From the NCBI RefSeq assembly GCF_015645465.1, contig NZ_JADOEL010000018.1, positions 1 through 64,000 on the forward strand: a DNA stretch of 64,000 nt, in the 5' to 3' direction. The position numbers and the translations under genes are program-made. Each line of letters opens with the position of its first letter. The stretch's first letter is position 1. The notes beneath the pieces were generated by a model, which made no database searches, had not been told where the DNA came from, and saw nothing but the letters and a program-made list of their open reading frames with translations. This stretch comes from Herminiimonas contaminans (lineage in GTDB: Bacteria; Pseudomonadota; Gammaproteobacteria; Burkholderiales; Burkholderiaceae_D). Shown piece after piece: positions 37,504-48,287 of the stretch.

Positions 37504-39407
37504 TCGACGAACTCCTCCTTCGGCTCATTCTTCGGTTTAGGCGCAGGCTTGTCGTCCGGGCGCTTGCCGAGCAGATAGAAGTCCATCGCCTTCTTCGCAA
37601 TCGGTGCCGCCGCTGCGCCACCGAAACCACCATTTTCGACGATCAGTGCCAGTGCTATGCGCGGATTGTCGGCAGGTGCAAATGCGGTGTACAGCGCATG
37701 GTCATGATGACGATCAGAAATCTTGCTGGCGTCGTACTTCTCGTTTTTCTTGATCGCGATCACTTGCGCAGTACCGGTCTTGCCAGCTGATACATATTCA
37801 GCCCGGGCAAAAGCACGTGCACCAGTACCTTCCTTGTTGACGCCCACCATCGCATTCTTGATAACGTCGATATTCTCCTGCTTCAGCGGTATGCGGTAGC
37901 TTTCCTTCGGCACGGTCAGCGTACGCTGGCGCGTAGTGCCGTTTTCCAGCATCTTCACCAGATGCGGCTTCATCACGACACCGTTATTGGCCAGGACTGC
38001 AGTCGCATGTGCCAGTTGTAAAGGTGTGAAGGAGTTATAACCCTGGCCGATACCGATGGAAATCGTTTCACCGGCATACCATTTCTTTTGTTCAGGCTTG
38101 CGATAAGCCGCCGCCTTCCATGCGGTAGACGGCAACACGCCGGTGCGTTCGAAGCGCAAATCGATACCGGTCTTTTGACCAAAACCAAACGGTTTCATGA
38201 AGTCATGGATCGCATCGACGCCGAGGTCGTTCGCCAACATGTAGTAATAGGTGTCGCAGGATTGCACGATGGATTTGTACATATCGACAAAACCGTGCCC
38301 GCCTTCTTTATCGTCGCGGAATTTATGGTTACCAAACCAGAAATAGCCCGGATCGGAAATCGCATCCGACGGCTTGCGTTTACCCAGTTCCAGAGCTGCC
38401 AGCGCCATGAATGGTTTGTAGGTCGAGCCTGGTGGATAAGCACCGGACAAAGGACGATTCAGCAAAGGATGGTCAGGCGAGTTATTCAGCATGTCCCAGT
38501 TTTGCTGATCGATCCCCTCCACAAACAGGTTGGGATCAAAGGTCGGCATCGAAACATACGCCAGGATGTCGCCGGTAGATGGCTCAATTGCAATCAATGC
38601 ACCGCGACGATCACCAAAAGCCTGTTCCACCACCTTCTGCAATTCGATATCGATAGACAGGATCAGGTTATCGCCCGGTGTCGCAGCGGTACGCGACAAG
38701 GTCCGGATAGGACGACCACCGGCCGACACTTCCACTTCTTCGTAACCGGTGCGACCGTGCAGCTTGTCTTCGTAACTCTTTTCTACGCCTTCCTTGCCGA
38801 TGTGCTCAGTGCCGCGGTAGTTGGTCGCGTCATCACCCTCATCGATTTCCTTGGCTTCACGCTGATTGATACGACCGATATAACCAATGACATGTGAAGC
38901 AACCGAACCGAGCGGATACTGACGGAACAGGCGCGCCTGGATTTCAACGCCGGGGAAGCGATAACGCTGTGCTGAAAAACGTGCCACTTCTTCATCCGTC
39001 AAACGCACGCGGATAGGTGAACTGCCAAGCTTGCGTGATTCTTCCTGCAGCTTTTTGAAACGACGCCTGTCCTTGGGCTGGATATCAACTAGCGTCGCCA
39101 GCTCATCAATCAGCGTTTCAAGATCACCGTTGATTTTCGAGGGCGTGATTTCCAGCGTATAAGCGGAGTAGTTACGCGCCAGCACCACGCCATTGCGATC
39201 CACGATCAAGCCGCGATTCGGTACCACTGGCACGATGGAGATGCGATTGTCTTCTGCCTGTGCGACGTAATCGTTGTGTTTGTATACCTGTAACCAGATA
39301 AAGCGCGCCAGCAGACAGCCGAACAAAATGAACACCACAAAGCCCGCGACCGACAGCCGCAGGCGGAAGAGTTGTAGTTCGCGTTCGGTATTTTTTAATT
39401 CAGTCAT
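37500..39407 (-). CDS. mrdA: Penicillin-binding protein 2
   Basis: The class B transpeptidase of the elongasome, 635 residues. One anchor helix (about 17-38) precedes the pedestal domain (RGLIVDRNGVVLARN) and the transpeptidase domain. The catalytic S328-T-Y-K331 is in YPPGSTYKPFMAL, the second motif is SCD in IVQSCDTYYYMLAND, and the KTG is in SAGKTGTAQ. The C-terminus is proline- and lysine-rich. Its start lies 42 bases after mreD. Confidence 0.96.
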   Translation of the reverse strand: MTELKNTERELQLFRLRLSVAGFVVFILFGCLLARFIWLQVYKHNDYVAQAEDNRISIVPVVPNRGLIVDRNGVVLARNYSAYTLEITPSKINGDLETLIDELATLVDIQPKDRRRFKKLQEESRKLGSSPIRVRLTDEEVARFSAQRYRFPGVEIQARLFRQYPLGSVASHVIGYIGRINQREAKEIDEGDDATNYRGTEHIGKEGVEKSYEDKLHGRTGYEEVEVSAGGRPIRTLSRTAATPGDNLILSIDIELQKVVEQAFGDRRGALIAIEPSTGDILAYVSMPTFDPNLFVEGIDQQNWDMLNNSPDHPLLNRPLSGAYPPGSTYKPFMALAALELGKRKPSDAISDPGYFWFGNHKFRDDKEGGHGFVDMYKSIVQSCDTYYYMLANDLGVDAIHDFMKPFGFGQKTGIDLRFERTGVLPSTAWKAAAYRKPEQKKWYAGETISIGIGQGYNSFTPLQLAHATAVLANNGVVMKPHLVKMLENGTTRQRTLTVPKESYRIPLKQENIDVIKNAMVGVNKEGTGARAFARAEYVSAGKTGTAQVIAIKKNEKYDASKISDRHHDHALYTAFAPADNPRIALALIVENGGFGGAAAAPIAKKAMDFYLLGKRPDDKPAPKPKNEPKEEFVE

Positions 39408-39449
39408 GCGGGTTCAAATACCGGCTAAACATCAGGTCAGGGCAACCGC

Positions 39450-39965
39450 TTACAGCGGACGCGTATCGTCGCGATTAATGGCACGACGTTGAGGTGCCAG
39501 CAGAATCCAGGTCACCACCGGCCACATCAGGGCAGCCACGGCGCTCTCGGCAAAATACAGCCAGCCCGGGAAATTCCCGCCGACGAACAGACGCACGATG
39601 AGCTCGATGATCTGCGTCATCAACAACAACAGGAAGACATGCAAGGCTTGTGTCCCCATCGGGAACCACAGCACACGGCGGTGGATCATGATCGCGATGT
39701 AAGACAACAAGGTGTATGCCAATGCATTCTCGCCCAGCACCGCCGCATCATGTACATCCATCAGGATACCCATCGCGAAAGCGACGCCTATGCCCACCTT
39801 GCGTGGCTGATGCATGCTCCAGAACACCAGCAGCAATGCCACAAAATCAGGCACGCCTATCCATTGTCCCCACGGCAGCAGATTCAGCAAAAATGCCACT
39901 ATCAGGCTCAGCGCAATAAACGCCGGGCTCGCAGGCAACAATATGTAATGAGGCTGGTGGTTCAT
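39450..39965 (-). CDS. mreD: Rod shape-determining protein MreD
   Basis: A 171-residue inner-membrane protein of five or six helices linking MreB and MreC with the elongation enzymes. Recognisable features are the N-terminal LLNLLPWGQWIGVPDFVALLLVFW region (given by its part GVPDFVALLLVFW) and AFAMGILMDVHDAAVLGENALAYTLL. Its ATG overlaps the mreC stop by four bases. Low sequence conservation is normal for MreD; context makes the call firm. Confidence 0.92.
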   Translation of the reverse strand: MNHQPHYILLPASPAFIALSLIVAFLLNLLPWGQWIGVPDFVALLLVFWSMHQPRKVGIGVAFAMGILMDVHDAAVLGENALAYTLLSYIAIMIHRRVLWFPMGTQALHVFLLLLMTQIIELIVRLFVGGNFPGWLYFAESAVAALMWPVVTWILLAPQRRAINRDDTRPL

Positions 39966-40954
39966 CGCGGTGCACTCGCTGGCTGCGCTGGTGGAGGAGG
40001 CGCGGGTTGTAGATCTATACCCCTGCCCGAAGTTCCATTGGTACGGCTGGCAGCGTGACGCAAAATACCGGCCTGCTTCGCATTCTTGTCTTTCGCATCA
40101 TCCGGTGCGCGCGGTGCCAGTTTGTTTTCCGTTAACAGAATCAATAAATGACGGTTACGATCTATCCCTGCGCTGGGCTGGCAGATGATGCGCGCAAACG
40201 AATCAACCGATTTGTTTTCCACCTGTGCCACCGTCGCAACGGCCAGGCCGGGCGGATAAATGCCGTCGATACCCGAAGTCACCAATACATCGCCCTTCTG
40301 GATATCCGCATTGGTCGGCATGAAGCGCAAATCAAGCACATTGGACTGACCACGACCATAAGCAACACTGCGCAAACCGTTACGCACCACCTGCACCGGG
40401 ATCGCCTGGTTCTTGTCTGTCAACAAGGTGATTTCTGAACTGAAAGGGAATACCCGTGTTACCTGGCCGACCACACCAACATGATCTATCACCGGCTGAC
40501 CAAGCGCGACGCCATGCTGGGTGCCACGATCAAGCACAATCTTGCGGGTAAATGGGTCACGCGTGTCATACAGGATTTCGCCAAGTACGGACTTGACCGG
40601 GAGGCGCTCGCTGGTACCCAGCAATTCACGCAACTGGGTATTTTCAGCCAGCAGTTGCTGACCTTGCTGCAAATTGCGCGCGTTGAGAATTTGCTGTTGC
40701 TTGAGCTTTTCGTTTTCCTTCTTGATATCGGAAAGCGAAGTGAAATAATCGCCGACGTAATAAAGCGCGTCACGCGGGGCAAGGGCGACTACCTGCAGTG
40801 GATAGAGTGCTGTCGAGATGACCTGGCGCACCACTGCGAGTGAGCGCATATGTGAATCCACTCCCAGCAGCACCAACGCAATCAAGGCGAAGAACACCAT
40901 CTTTGCACGTGCCGAGGCACCTTGTTTGAAGAGTGGTGGTGGGCTGTATTCCAT
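39962..40954 (-). CDS. mreC: Rod shape-determining protein MreC
   Basis: A 330-residue protein with one N-terminal helix (about 19-36), a coiled coil (about 72-110: LSDIKKENEKLKQQQI onwards) and a periplasmic beta-barrel domain (GEILYDTRDPFTRKIVLDRG, GVVGQVTRVFPFSSEITLLTD-type segment, VLVTSGIDGIYPPGLAVATV). It scaffolds PBP2 and RodA. The C-terminal 60 residues are proline- and alanine-rich, an extension common in Burkholderiales. Confidence 0.94.
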   Translation of the reverse strand: MEYSPPPLFKQGASARAKMVFFALIALVLLGVDSHMRSLAVVRQVISTALYPLQVVALAPRDALYYVGDYFTSLSDIKKENEKLKQQQILNARNLQQGQQLLAENTQLRELLGTSERLPVKSVLGEILYDTRDPFTRKIVLDRGTQHGVALGQPVIDHVGVVGQVTRVFPFSSEITLLTDKNQAIPVQVVRNGLRSVAYGRGQSNVLDLRFMPTNADIQKGDVLVTSGIDGIYPPGLAVATVAQVENKSVDSFARIICQPSAGIDRNRHLLILLTENKLAPRAPDDAKDKNAKQAGILRHAASRTNGTSGRGIDLQPAPPPPAQPASAPR

Positions 40955-41000
40955 GTATTACTTGTTGGCGAACCTGCCGAGGATATCCACAACAAACTGC

Positions 41001-41026
41001 GCTGCCGGAACATTGCGTCCGGCAGC
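41001..41026 (-). terminator. Hairpin between mreB and mreC
   Basis: GCTGCCGGA (41001-41009) and TCCGGCAGC (41018-41026) form a perfect nine-pair stem in the 154-base gap after mreB. No T-run follows, so it may attenuate read-through or stabilise the mreB message rather than end it, giving more MreB than MreC. Confidence 0.4.
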
Positions 41027-41108
41027 GGCAACCTGTGTTTCAAAATATTGTGCTTTCATGACATTGTTCATGTCAGCCAGTCGGATGGGTAATGCGGTTA
41101 GAGGGCGA

Positions 41109-42182
<1,074 letters not shown>

Positions 42183-42257
42183 TTAAGTAAAAAAAGGGGT
42201 TTATGGCCGCGGCGACCCCAATATCGGCGCCAGCAAGGCATTAACCCGATATTCTAC

Positions 42258-42286
42258 CTTATAATTTACCTTAAATTAGTCGTCTA
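42258..42286 (-). promoter_or_regulatory. Candidate mreB promoter
   Basis: On the minus strand, -35 TAGACG (42281-42286) and -10 TATAAG (42258-42263) are 17 bases apart, about 106 bases before the mreB start. A TATAAT word on the plus strand (42260-42265) overlaps it and could serve gatC, but lacks a good -35. Confidence 0.4.
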
Positions 42287-42402
42287 AAAAGGCAAAAATA
42301 TCCGCCGGATGGGCTATTTTGCAAAGCTTTTGCCAACACTAGAAGACTTTTGCATCTTCCGATTTTCTTAACATTGAACAGCGGCACGACCGCAATCCGA
42401 CC

Positions 42403-42705
42403 ATGTCCCTCGAACTTTCCGATGTCAAACGCCTATCAACGCTCGCCCAGATCGAACTGACCGCCGAGCAATCCGCGCAAACGCTGGACAAGCTGAATGG
42501 CATTTTTTCGCTGGTTGAACAGCTGCGTGCCGTCGACACCACCGGCATCGAACCATTGAATCACCCGATCGCTGCGATGCAGCCTGACCTCGCGCTGCGC
42601 CTGCGTGAAGACGTCGTCAGCGAGCCGAACCGCCGCGACGACTACCAGGCCGTCGCCCCTGCGACCCAGGACGGCCTCTACCTGGTACCGAAAGTCATTG
42701 AATAA
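42403..42705 (+). CDS. gatC: Asp-tRNA(Asn)/Glu-tRNA(Gln) amidotransferase subunit C
   Basis: The 100-residue small subunit that stabilises GatA and GatB. Family segments are [16 protein letters not shown] near the start, [25 protein letters not shown] (given by its part [11 protein letters not shown]) and [15 protein letters not shown]. It opens the gatCAB operon, which makes glutaminyl- or asparaginyl-tRNA from misacylated precursors. Confidence 0.95.
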   Translation: MSLELSDVKRLSTLAQIELTAEQSAQTLDKLNGIFSLVEQLRAVDTTGIEPLNHPIAAMQPDLALRLREDVVSEPNRRDDYQAVAPATQDGLYLVPKVIE

Positions 42706-42778
42706 GTCGCGCATTATTTAATACAGATAGGCGCGCGGGCAGCATCCTGCCCCTCTAACCGAACACCAGAAATTCACT

Positions 42779-44236
42779 ATGCATACCAAGACCTTAAAAG
42801 AATTATCCGCACTGCTGCATACCAAACAGATCTCCGCGACCGAACTCGCGCAACTGTTCCTAGCCCGTATTGCGCAAAGCGACCTGAATGCATTCCTGCA
42901 CGTTGATCCGGCACTGACGCTGAAAGAAGCAGCGCTTGCCGACCAGCGTCTGGCCAGCGGTGATACCACCGCATTGACCGGCATCCCGATTGCGCACAAG
43001 GATATTTTTGTGACGCGCGACTGGCGCTCGACCGCCGGTTCCAAGATGCTGGAGAACTACGTCAGCCCGTTCGACGCAACCGTAGTCGAACAATTCCGCC
43101 AGGCTGGCATGGTGCATCTGGGTAAGCTGAACTGCGATGAATTCGCGATGGGTTCGTCGAATGAAAACTCTTACTTCGGCGCAGTCAAAAATCCGTGGGA
43201 CAAGACCGCAATTCCTGGTGGTTCATCCGGCGGTTCTGCTGCAGCGATTGCAGCGCGCCTGACACCAGCATCGACTGCCACCGACACCGGTGGCTCGATC
43301 CGTCAACCGGCAGCGCTGTGCGGCGTCACCGGTATCAAACCTACCTACGGCAGCGTCTCGCGCTTCGGCATGATTGCATTTGCTTCGTCGCTGGATCAGG
43401 GCGGACCGATTGCAAAAACAGCGGAAGATTGCGGCTTGCTGCTCAACGCGATGACCGGTTTCGACCCACGCGACTCGACCAGTATCGAACGTGCGAAAGA
43501 AGATTTCACGCGCGACCTGAGCCGGCCATTGCAAGGTTTGAAAATCGGTCTGCCACGCGAATACTTTGGCGAAGGGTTGGCCGCGGATGTAGAACAAGCA
43601 GTACGTGCAGCGCTGAAAGAATACGAAAAACTGGGCGCAACTCTGGTCGATATTTCGCTGCCAAAAACTGAGCTGTCGATCCCGACCTACTACGTGATCG
43701 CACCAGCGGAAGCATCGTCCAACCTGAGCCGTTTTGATGGCGTACGTTACGGCTATCGCGCACAGGATTACAGCGACTTGTCCGACATGTATCGCAAGAC
43801 CCGCGCTGAAGGTTTCGGCGAAGAAGTCAAACGCCGCATCCTGGTTGGTGCTTATGTACTGTCGCACGGTTACTACGACGCTTACTACCTGCAAGCACAA
43901 AAAATCCGCCGCCTGATCGCGCAGGATTTCCAGCAGGCATTTACCCAATGCGACGTCATCATGGGACCTGTATGCCCGACAGTGGCATGGGACCTCGGCG
44001 ACAAAGCGGATGACCCTATCGCCAACTACCTGGCCGACATCTTCACGCTCTCGACCAGCCTTGCTGGCTTGCCTGGCATGTCGATACCTTGCGGCTTTGG
44101 TCAGGGTGAAAAGAATTCCAAACGTCCGGTTGGCCTGCAAATCATCGGCAATTATTTTGCTGAAGCAAAGCTGCTCAACGTCGCGCACCAGTACCAGCAA
44201 GCGACCGACTGGCACTTGCGCCAGCCTGCTGAATAA
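42779..44236 (+). CDS. gatA: Asp-tRNA(Asn)/Glu-tRNA(Gln) amidotransferase subunit A
   Basis: The glutaminase subunit, 485 residues of the amidase signature family. The Ser-cisSer-Lys triad is visible: lysine in [13 protein letters not shown], the glycine/serine loop [14 protein letters not shown], and the nucleophilic serine in [17 protein letters not shown]. The ammonia it releases passes to GatB. It is 73 bases downstream of gatC. Confidence 0.97.
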   Translation: MHTKTLKELSALLHTKQISATELAQLFLARIAQSDLNAFLHVDPALTLKEAALADQRLASGDTTALTGIPIAHKDIFVTRDWRSTAGSKMLENYVSPFDATVVEQFRQAGMVHLGKLNCDEFAMGSSNENSYFGAVKNPWDKTAIPGGSSGGSAAAIAARLTPASTATDTGGSIRQPAALCGVTGIKPTYGSVSRFGMIAFASSLDQGGPIAKTAEDCGLLLNAMTGFDPRDSTSIERAKEDFTRDLSRPLQGLKIGLPREYFGEGLAADVEQAVRAALKEYEKLGATLVDISLPKTELSIPTYYVIAPAEASSNLSRFDGVRYGYRAQDYSDLSDMYRKTRAEGFGEEVKRRILVGAYVLSHGYYDAYYLQAQKIRRLIAQDFQQAFTQCDVIMGPVCPTVAWDLGDKADDPIANYLADIFTLSTSLAGLPGMSIPCGFGQGEKNSKRPVGLQIIGNYFAEAKLLNVAHQYQQATDWHLRQPAE

Positions 44237-44305
44237 GCATCAAATACATCGCGAAGAATAATTAATCCGCTCAGTTAATACGCTAACAAGCGAGTAAGGA
44301 AATAT

Positions 44306-45766
44306 ATGCAGTGGGAAGTGGTAATCGGTCTGGAAACGCACACGCAGTTGACGACCCAGACAAAAATTTTCAGCGGCTCGCCGACCCAGTTCGGCGCTGA
44401 ACCAAACACGCAAACATCGCCAGTCGACCTGGCCTTGCCAGGTGCATTGCCGGTCATGAATCGTGGCGCAGTTGAACGCGCGATTCAATTCGGTCTCGCC
44501 ATCGGCGCGACCGTCGCACCGCACTCGGTGTTTGCACGTAAAAACTATTTCTATCCGGATCTGCCGAAGGGTTATCAGATCAGCCAGATGGACCTGCCTA
44601 TCGTACAAGGCGGCCGCGTTTCCTTCGCGCTCGAAGTCGATGGCAAAACCGAAATCCGCTCGGTACAACTGACACGCGCGCATCTGGAAGAAGACGCAGG
44701 CAAATCGCTGCACGAAGACTACCAGGGCATGACCGGCATCGATCTGAACCGTGCTGGCACACCGCTGCTCGAAATCGTTACCGAACCGGATATGCGCAGC
44801 GCTGCTGAAGCGGTTGCCTATGCCAAAGCCTTGCACACACTGGTGACCTGGCTCGGCATCTGCGACGGCAATATGCAGGAAGGTTCGTTCCGCTGCGACG
44901 CCAACGTCTCAGTGCGTCCGGTCGGCCAAAAAGAATTCGGCACCCGTTGCGAAATCAAAAACCTGAATTCCTTCCGCTTCCTCGAAGACGCGATCAACTA
45001 CGAAGTGCGTCGCCAGATCGAATTGATCGAAGATGGCGGCCGCGTAGTACAAGCCACCCGCCTGTACGATCCGGACAAAAAAGAAACCCGCGAAATGCGC
45101 AGCAAGGAAGACGCACATGACTATCGCTACTTCCCTGATCCTGACTTGCCACCACTGGTCGTCAGCGCTGAGTGGATCGCACGTGTGAAAGCGGCGATGC
45201 CTGAATTGCCGGGTGCGATGCGTGAACGCTTTGTACAAGACTACAGCTTGTCGGAATACGATGCCGCCGTACTGACACAATCGAAAGCAATGGCGAACTA
45301 CTTTGAAGCCGTAGTCGCTGCGGCAGGCAAGGAACAAGCCAAACCTGCTGCCAACTGGTTGATGGGTGACGTCGCATCGACACTGAATCGCGAAGGCATA
45401 GAAATAGCCGCCGCACCTGTTGCAGCGGCACAGCTCGCATTGCTGTTGCAGCGCATCGCGGACGGCACGATCTCGAACAAGATTGCGAAAGAAGTATTCG
45501 GAGCCATGTGGGAAGCCAAATCGGACAGCGCCAAGCTGGCAGATGACATCATCGAATCCAAAGGCTTGAAGCAAATCTCCGACAGCGGCGCACTGGAAAA
45601 ACTGGTCGACGATGTATTGGCAGCCAATGCCAAATCGGTCGAAGAATTCCGCGCTGGTAAAGAGCAGGCCATCAATGCACTGATGGGTCAGGCGATGAAA
45701 GCCAGCAAGGGCAAAGCCAATCCGGCACAGCTGACTGAATTGCTGAAGAAAAAGCTGACTGCTTAA
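44306..45766 (+). CDS. gatB: Asp-tRNA(Asn)/Glu-tRNA(Gln) amidotransferase subunit B
   Basis: The transamidase subunit that binds and amidates the misacylated tRNA. The 486 residues carry GLETHTQL with metal ligands at the start, [44 protein letters not shown] and [16 protein letters not shown], and end with the YqeY-like helical tail domain. The ribosome site is AAGGA. A bidirectional terminator follows. Confidence 0.97.
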   Translation: MQWEVVIGLETHTQLTTQTKIFSGSPTQFGAEPNTQTSPVDLALPGALPVMNRGAVERAIQFGLAIGATVAPHSVFARKNYFYPDLPKGYQISQMDLPIVQGGRVSFALEVDGKTEIRSVQLTRAHLEEDAGKSLHEDYQGMTGIDLNRAGTPLLEIVTEPDMRSAAEAVAYAKALHTLVTWLGICDGNMQEGSFRCDANVSVRPVGQKEFGTRCEIKNLNSFRFLEDAINYEVRRQIELIEDGGRVVQATRLYDPDKKETREMRSKEDAHDYRYFPDPDLPPLVVSAEWIARVKAAMPELPGAMRERFVQDYSLSEYDAAVLTQSKAMANYFEAVVAAAGKEQAKPAANWLMGDVASTLNREGIEIAAAPVAAAQLALLLQRIADGTISNKIAKEVFGAMWEAKSDSAKLADDIIESKGLKQISDSGALEKLVDDVLAANAKSVEEFRAGKEQAINALMGQAMKASKGKANPAQLTELLKKKLTA

Positions 45767-45780
45767 TTCAGTCTACTCAT

Positions 45781-45813
45781 AAAAAACGCGCTCCGTAAAA
45801 CGAGCGCGTTTTT
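45781..45813. terminator. Bidirectional terminator between gatB and DUF4124 gene
   Basis: AAAAACGCGCTC and GAGCGCGTTTTT pair around eight bases, with A on one side and T on the other, so it can end transcripts from both convergent genes. Confidence 0.85.
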
Positions 45814-45831
45814 ATTTTGTACAGACATCAA

Positions 45832-46437
45832 TTACGGTGCCAATGCGGTCTTTGTAATCTCGCGATAGCGTCGCAAAGTAAGATCATACTTTTCATTCAT
45901 CTGCGCCAGCTCAGCCTCGCTGTCCTTGATGTGTTTCTTCAGGTCCTGCACCTTTTGTTGCAGACGATCCTGTTTGGCTTGCATGGCTGGTGAGAGCGCA
46001 CCTTGTTGCTGTTTCTCCAGGCCGGCAGCCTGTTCTTTTTCGGTACTATGCAAGGCAGCCTTGTACTGCGTGATTTGTATGCTGACGAGGTCAGTGTCAC
46101 GCTTGCGGGCTGCGGCTATATCGTCTTCGCTGCGATAGCGCGCCGAGAGGGCGCGGTCGCTCCTCTTTTGTTCGGCAGCTGCAGCCTGCTCGGCTTTTAT
46201 CCGCTCCTGTTGCAATTCCAGTGCGCGCTTTTGCTCGGCGGTGAGTGGTGCTGCATAGTCCTTATGCTTGCTGCCATTGTTGCTGTACTCACGTACCGGA
46301 CGGTCTGCGCATTCCGGAATCGGGCGGTCGGAGGAGAGTGTTTTACCGGATGCATCCTTGCACATGTAAATCTTTGCCTGTGCACTTGCCACCATCAACA
46401 TCGAGAGAAAAAACAGTGTCTTGACTGCACCTTTCAT
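45832..46437 (-). CDS. Exported DUF4124 domain protein
   Basis: A 201-residue periplasmic protein. A signal peptide (MKGAVKTLFFLSMLMVASAQA) is followed by the DUF4124 segment (KIYMCKDASGKTLSSDRPIPEC), which has two cysteines likely to form a disulfide. A charged helical region, probably coiled coil, covers about 70-195, rich in glutamine, lysine and alanine. Function is unknown. It follows pyrE on the same strand after 26 bases. Confidence 0.78.
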   Translation of the reverse strand: MKGAVKTLFFLSMLMVASAQAKIYMCKDASGKTLSSDRPIPECADRPVREYSNNGSKHKDYAAPLTAEQKRALELQQERIKAEQAAAAEQKRSDRALSARYRSEDDIAAARKRDTDLVSIQITQYKAALHSTEKEQAAGLEKQQQGALSPAMQAKQDRLQQKVQDLKKHIKDSEAELAQMNEKYDLTLRRYREITKTALAP

Positions 46438-46463
46438 TTCACTCCCCGCGGAAAAAAGTCTTG

Positions 46464-47129
46464 TTATGCCACGCCGTACCTCTTGCGGTAAGCCGCGACA
46501 GCTTCTTTGTATTTCGCCTGTTCGGAATCCGCACCGGCATTCGACAGGTATTCAAACAAATCCGACAAATTGCCTATCGACACCACTGGCATGCCGTAGG
46601 TATTACTGACTTCCTGCACCGCCGAATGTGCGGACAATGCGTTGTCTGCACCCGAGCGCTCCATACGATCCAGCGCAATCAATACTGCACATGGTGTCGC
46701 ACCGGCCGCACGTATCATGTCGACCGATTCACGCACCGAGGTACCGGCCGAAATCACGTCGTCGATGATCACGACACGCCCTTGCAACTTGGCGCCCACC
46801 ATCGTTCCGCCTTCGCCATGATCCTTGGCTTCCTTACGGTTAAACGCAAACGATACGTCGCGTCCCTTGTTCGCTAGCGCCACCGCAGTCGCCGATGCCA
46901 GCGTGATGCCTTTGTAGGCCGGGCCAAACAACATATCGAATTCGATACCCGAATCGATCAGGGTTTGTGCATAAAACTCTGCCAGCGTCGCCAGCGTACC
47001 GCCCTGGTTAAACAAGCCTGCGTTAAAGAAATAGGGCGATGTGCGACCAGCCTTGGTCACAAACTCGCCGAAACGCAATACGCCGGTTTCAACCGAAAAT
47101 TTGATGAATTCTTGCCGTAAATTGTTCAA
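46464..47129 (-). CDS. pyrE: Orotate phosphoribosyltransferase
   Basis: Makes orotidine monophosphate from orotate and PRPP in pyrimidine synthesis. The 221 residues start at a TTG (47129) with GGAG five bases upstream; family members typically begin MNNLRQEF, matching here. The PRPP loop is [17 protein letters not shown], and catalytic-loop residues are in [15 protein letters not shown]. Upstream in-frame codons exist but have no ribosome site. Divergent from xth. Confidence 0.95.
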   Translation of the reverse strand: MNNLRQEFIKFSVETGVLRFGEFVTKAGRTSPYFFNAGLFNQGGTLATLAEFYAQTLIDSGIEFDMLFGPAYKGITLASATAVALANKGRDVSFAFNRKEAKDHGEGGTMVGAKLQGRVVIIDDVISAGTSVRESVDMIRAAGATPCAVLIALDRMERSGADNALSAHSAVQEVSNTYGMPVVSIGNLSDLFEYLSNAGADSEQAKYKEAVAAYRKRYGVA

Positions 47130-47324
47130 AACGACTCCATAACGGATAAAAGTGACGAAAATTGTCGTTATTTGCTCGACTAAGGCCACATTTTAAAGCG
47201 TTATCGGGTCTGCATGCCTGTAAATGCAAAGGATATGCCTGCCCGCAGCCATCGCCGGGGCTGAAGGCAAGCCGCGCGGCTGCGAATCGGTTATCCTGAT
47301 CGCCTCATTTTTTAGAACGACGCT

Positions 47325-48107
47325 ATGTTGAAAATTGTTTCCGCCAACCTGAATGGCATACGCTCAGCAGCCAAAAAAGGCTTTTTTACCTGGATGGCCA
47401 AACACGACGCCGACTTTATCTGTGTGCAGGAGCTGAAGGCCCAGGCACCGGACATGACGCCTGAATTCCTGACGCCACCGGGCTATACCGGCTATTTCCA
47501 CTATGCCGAGAAGAAAGGCTATTCCGGTGCTGGTGTGTACTGCAAGACCGTACCGGACAATGTGCAGATCGGTTTCGGTTGCGCCGAATTCGACGCCGAA
47601 GGCCGCTATGTGCAATGCGATTTTGGCAAGTTGAGCGTGATTTCGGTGTATTGCCCATCCGGCTCATCCGGTGAAGAACGACAACAGGCCAAATTCCGCT
47701 TCATGGATGTATTCCTGCCGCACTTGCTGGAACTGAAAGCACAAGGACGCGACTTTGTAATCTGCGGCGACTGGAATATCGCGCACAATGAAATCGACCT
47801 GAAGAATTTCAAAGGCAATCGCAAGAACTCCGGCTTCCTGCCAGAGGAACGTGCATGGCTGTCGCGTGTATTTGATGAAGTTGAGCTGGTCGATGCATAT
47901 CGTCGCCTGCATCCAAACACCACTGACGAGTGCTACACATGGTGGAGCAACCGCGGCCAGGCATATGCAAAGAACGTAGGCTGGCGTATTGATTACCAAG
48001 TAGCAACACCGGCACTGGCAGAGACCGCACGTAGCGCCGCAATCTATAAAGATGAACGCTTCAGCGATCACGCGCCGTTGACGATCGATTACGACTGGAA
48101 ACAGTGA
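47325..48107 (+). CDS. xth: Exodeoxyribonuclease III
   Basis: An abasic-site endonuclease and 3'-5' exonuclease of base excision repair. The 260 residues show NLNGIRSAAKKG, CVQELKAQ with the metal-binding glutamate, GDWNIAHNEIDLKN, WWSNRGQAYAKNVGWRIDY and the catalytic histidine in SDHAPLTIDY. The position divergent from pyrE is common in betaproteobacteria. A terminator follows. Confidence 0.95.
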   Translation: MLKIVSANLNGIRSAAKKGFFTWMAKHDADFICVQELKAQAPDMTPEFLTPPGYTGYFHYAEKKGYSGAGVYCKTVPDNVQIGFGCAEFDAEGRYVQCDFGKLSVISVYCPSGSSGEERQQAKFRFMDVFLPHLLELKAQGRDFVICGDWNIAHNEIDLKNFKGNRKNSGFLPEERAWLSRVFDEVELVDAYRRLHPNTTDECYTWWSNRGQAYAKNVGWRIDYQVATPALAETARSAAIYKDERFSDHAPLTIDYDWKQ

Positions 48108-48111
48108 TGAC

Positions 48112-48148
48112 ATGACCGCTTTTCACGAAGCGGTCATAAAGCATTTTT
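48112..48148 (+). terminator. Intrinsic terminator after xth
   Basis: ATGACCGCTT (48112-48121) and AAGCGGTCAT (48128-48137) form a ten-pair stem, with a T-run five bases further on. Confidence 0.75.
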
Positions 48149-48287
48149 ATAATCCCCGACTACGCGGGGGATCGCACGACAATTTCCTAAGACTCATTTC
48201 AACCCTCTCCATACATGCGGATAGTGTTGACAGGGGTTAAGCTTGCGGCCACCGGCGCATCGCAACTCAACCATCCTGGAAATAGCC

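Noticed and set aside
48180-48287. Pho box upstream of the PhoX-like gene
   Set aside because: A TTGACAGGGG word is present, but I could not find the two direct CTGTCAT-type repeats that define a PhoB site.
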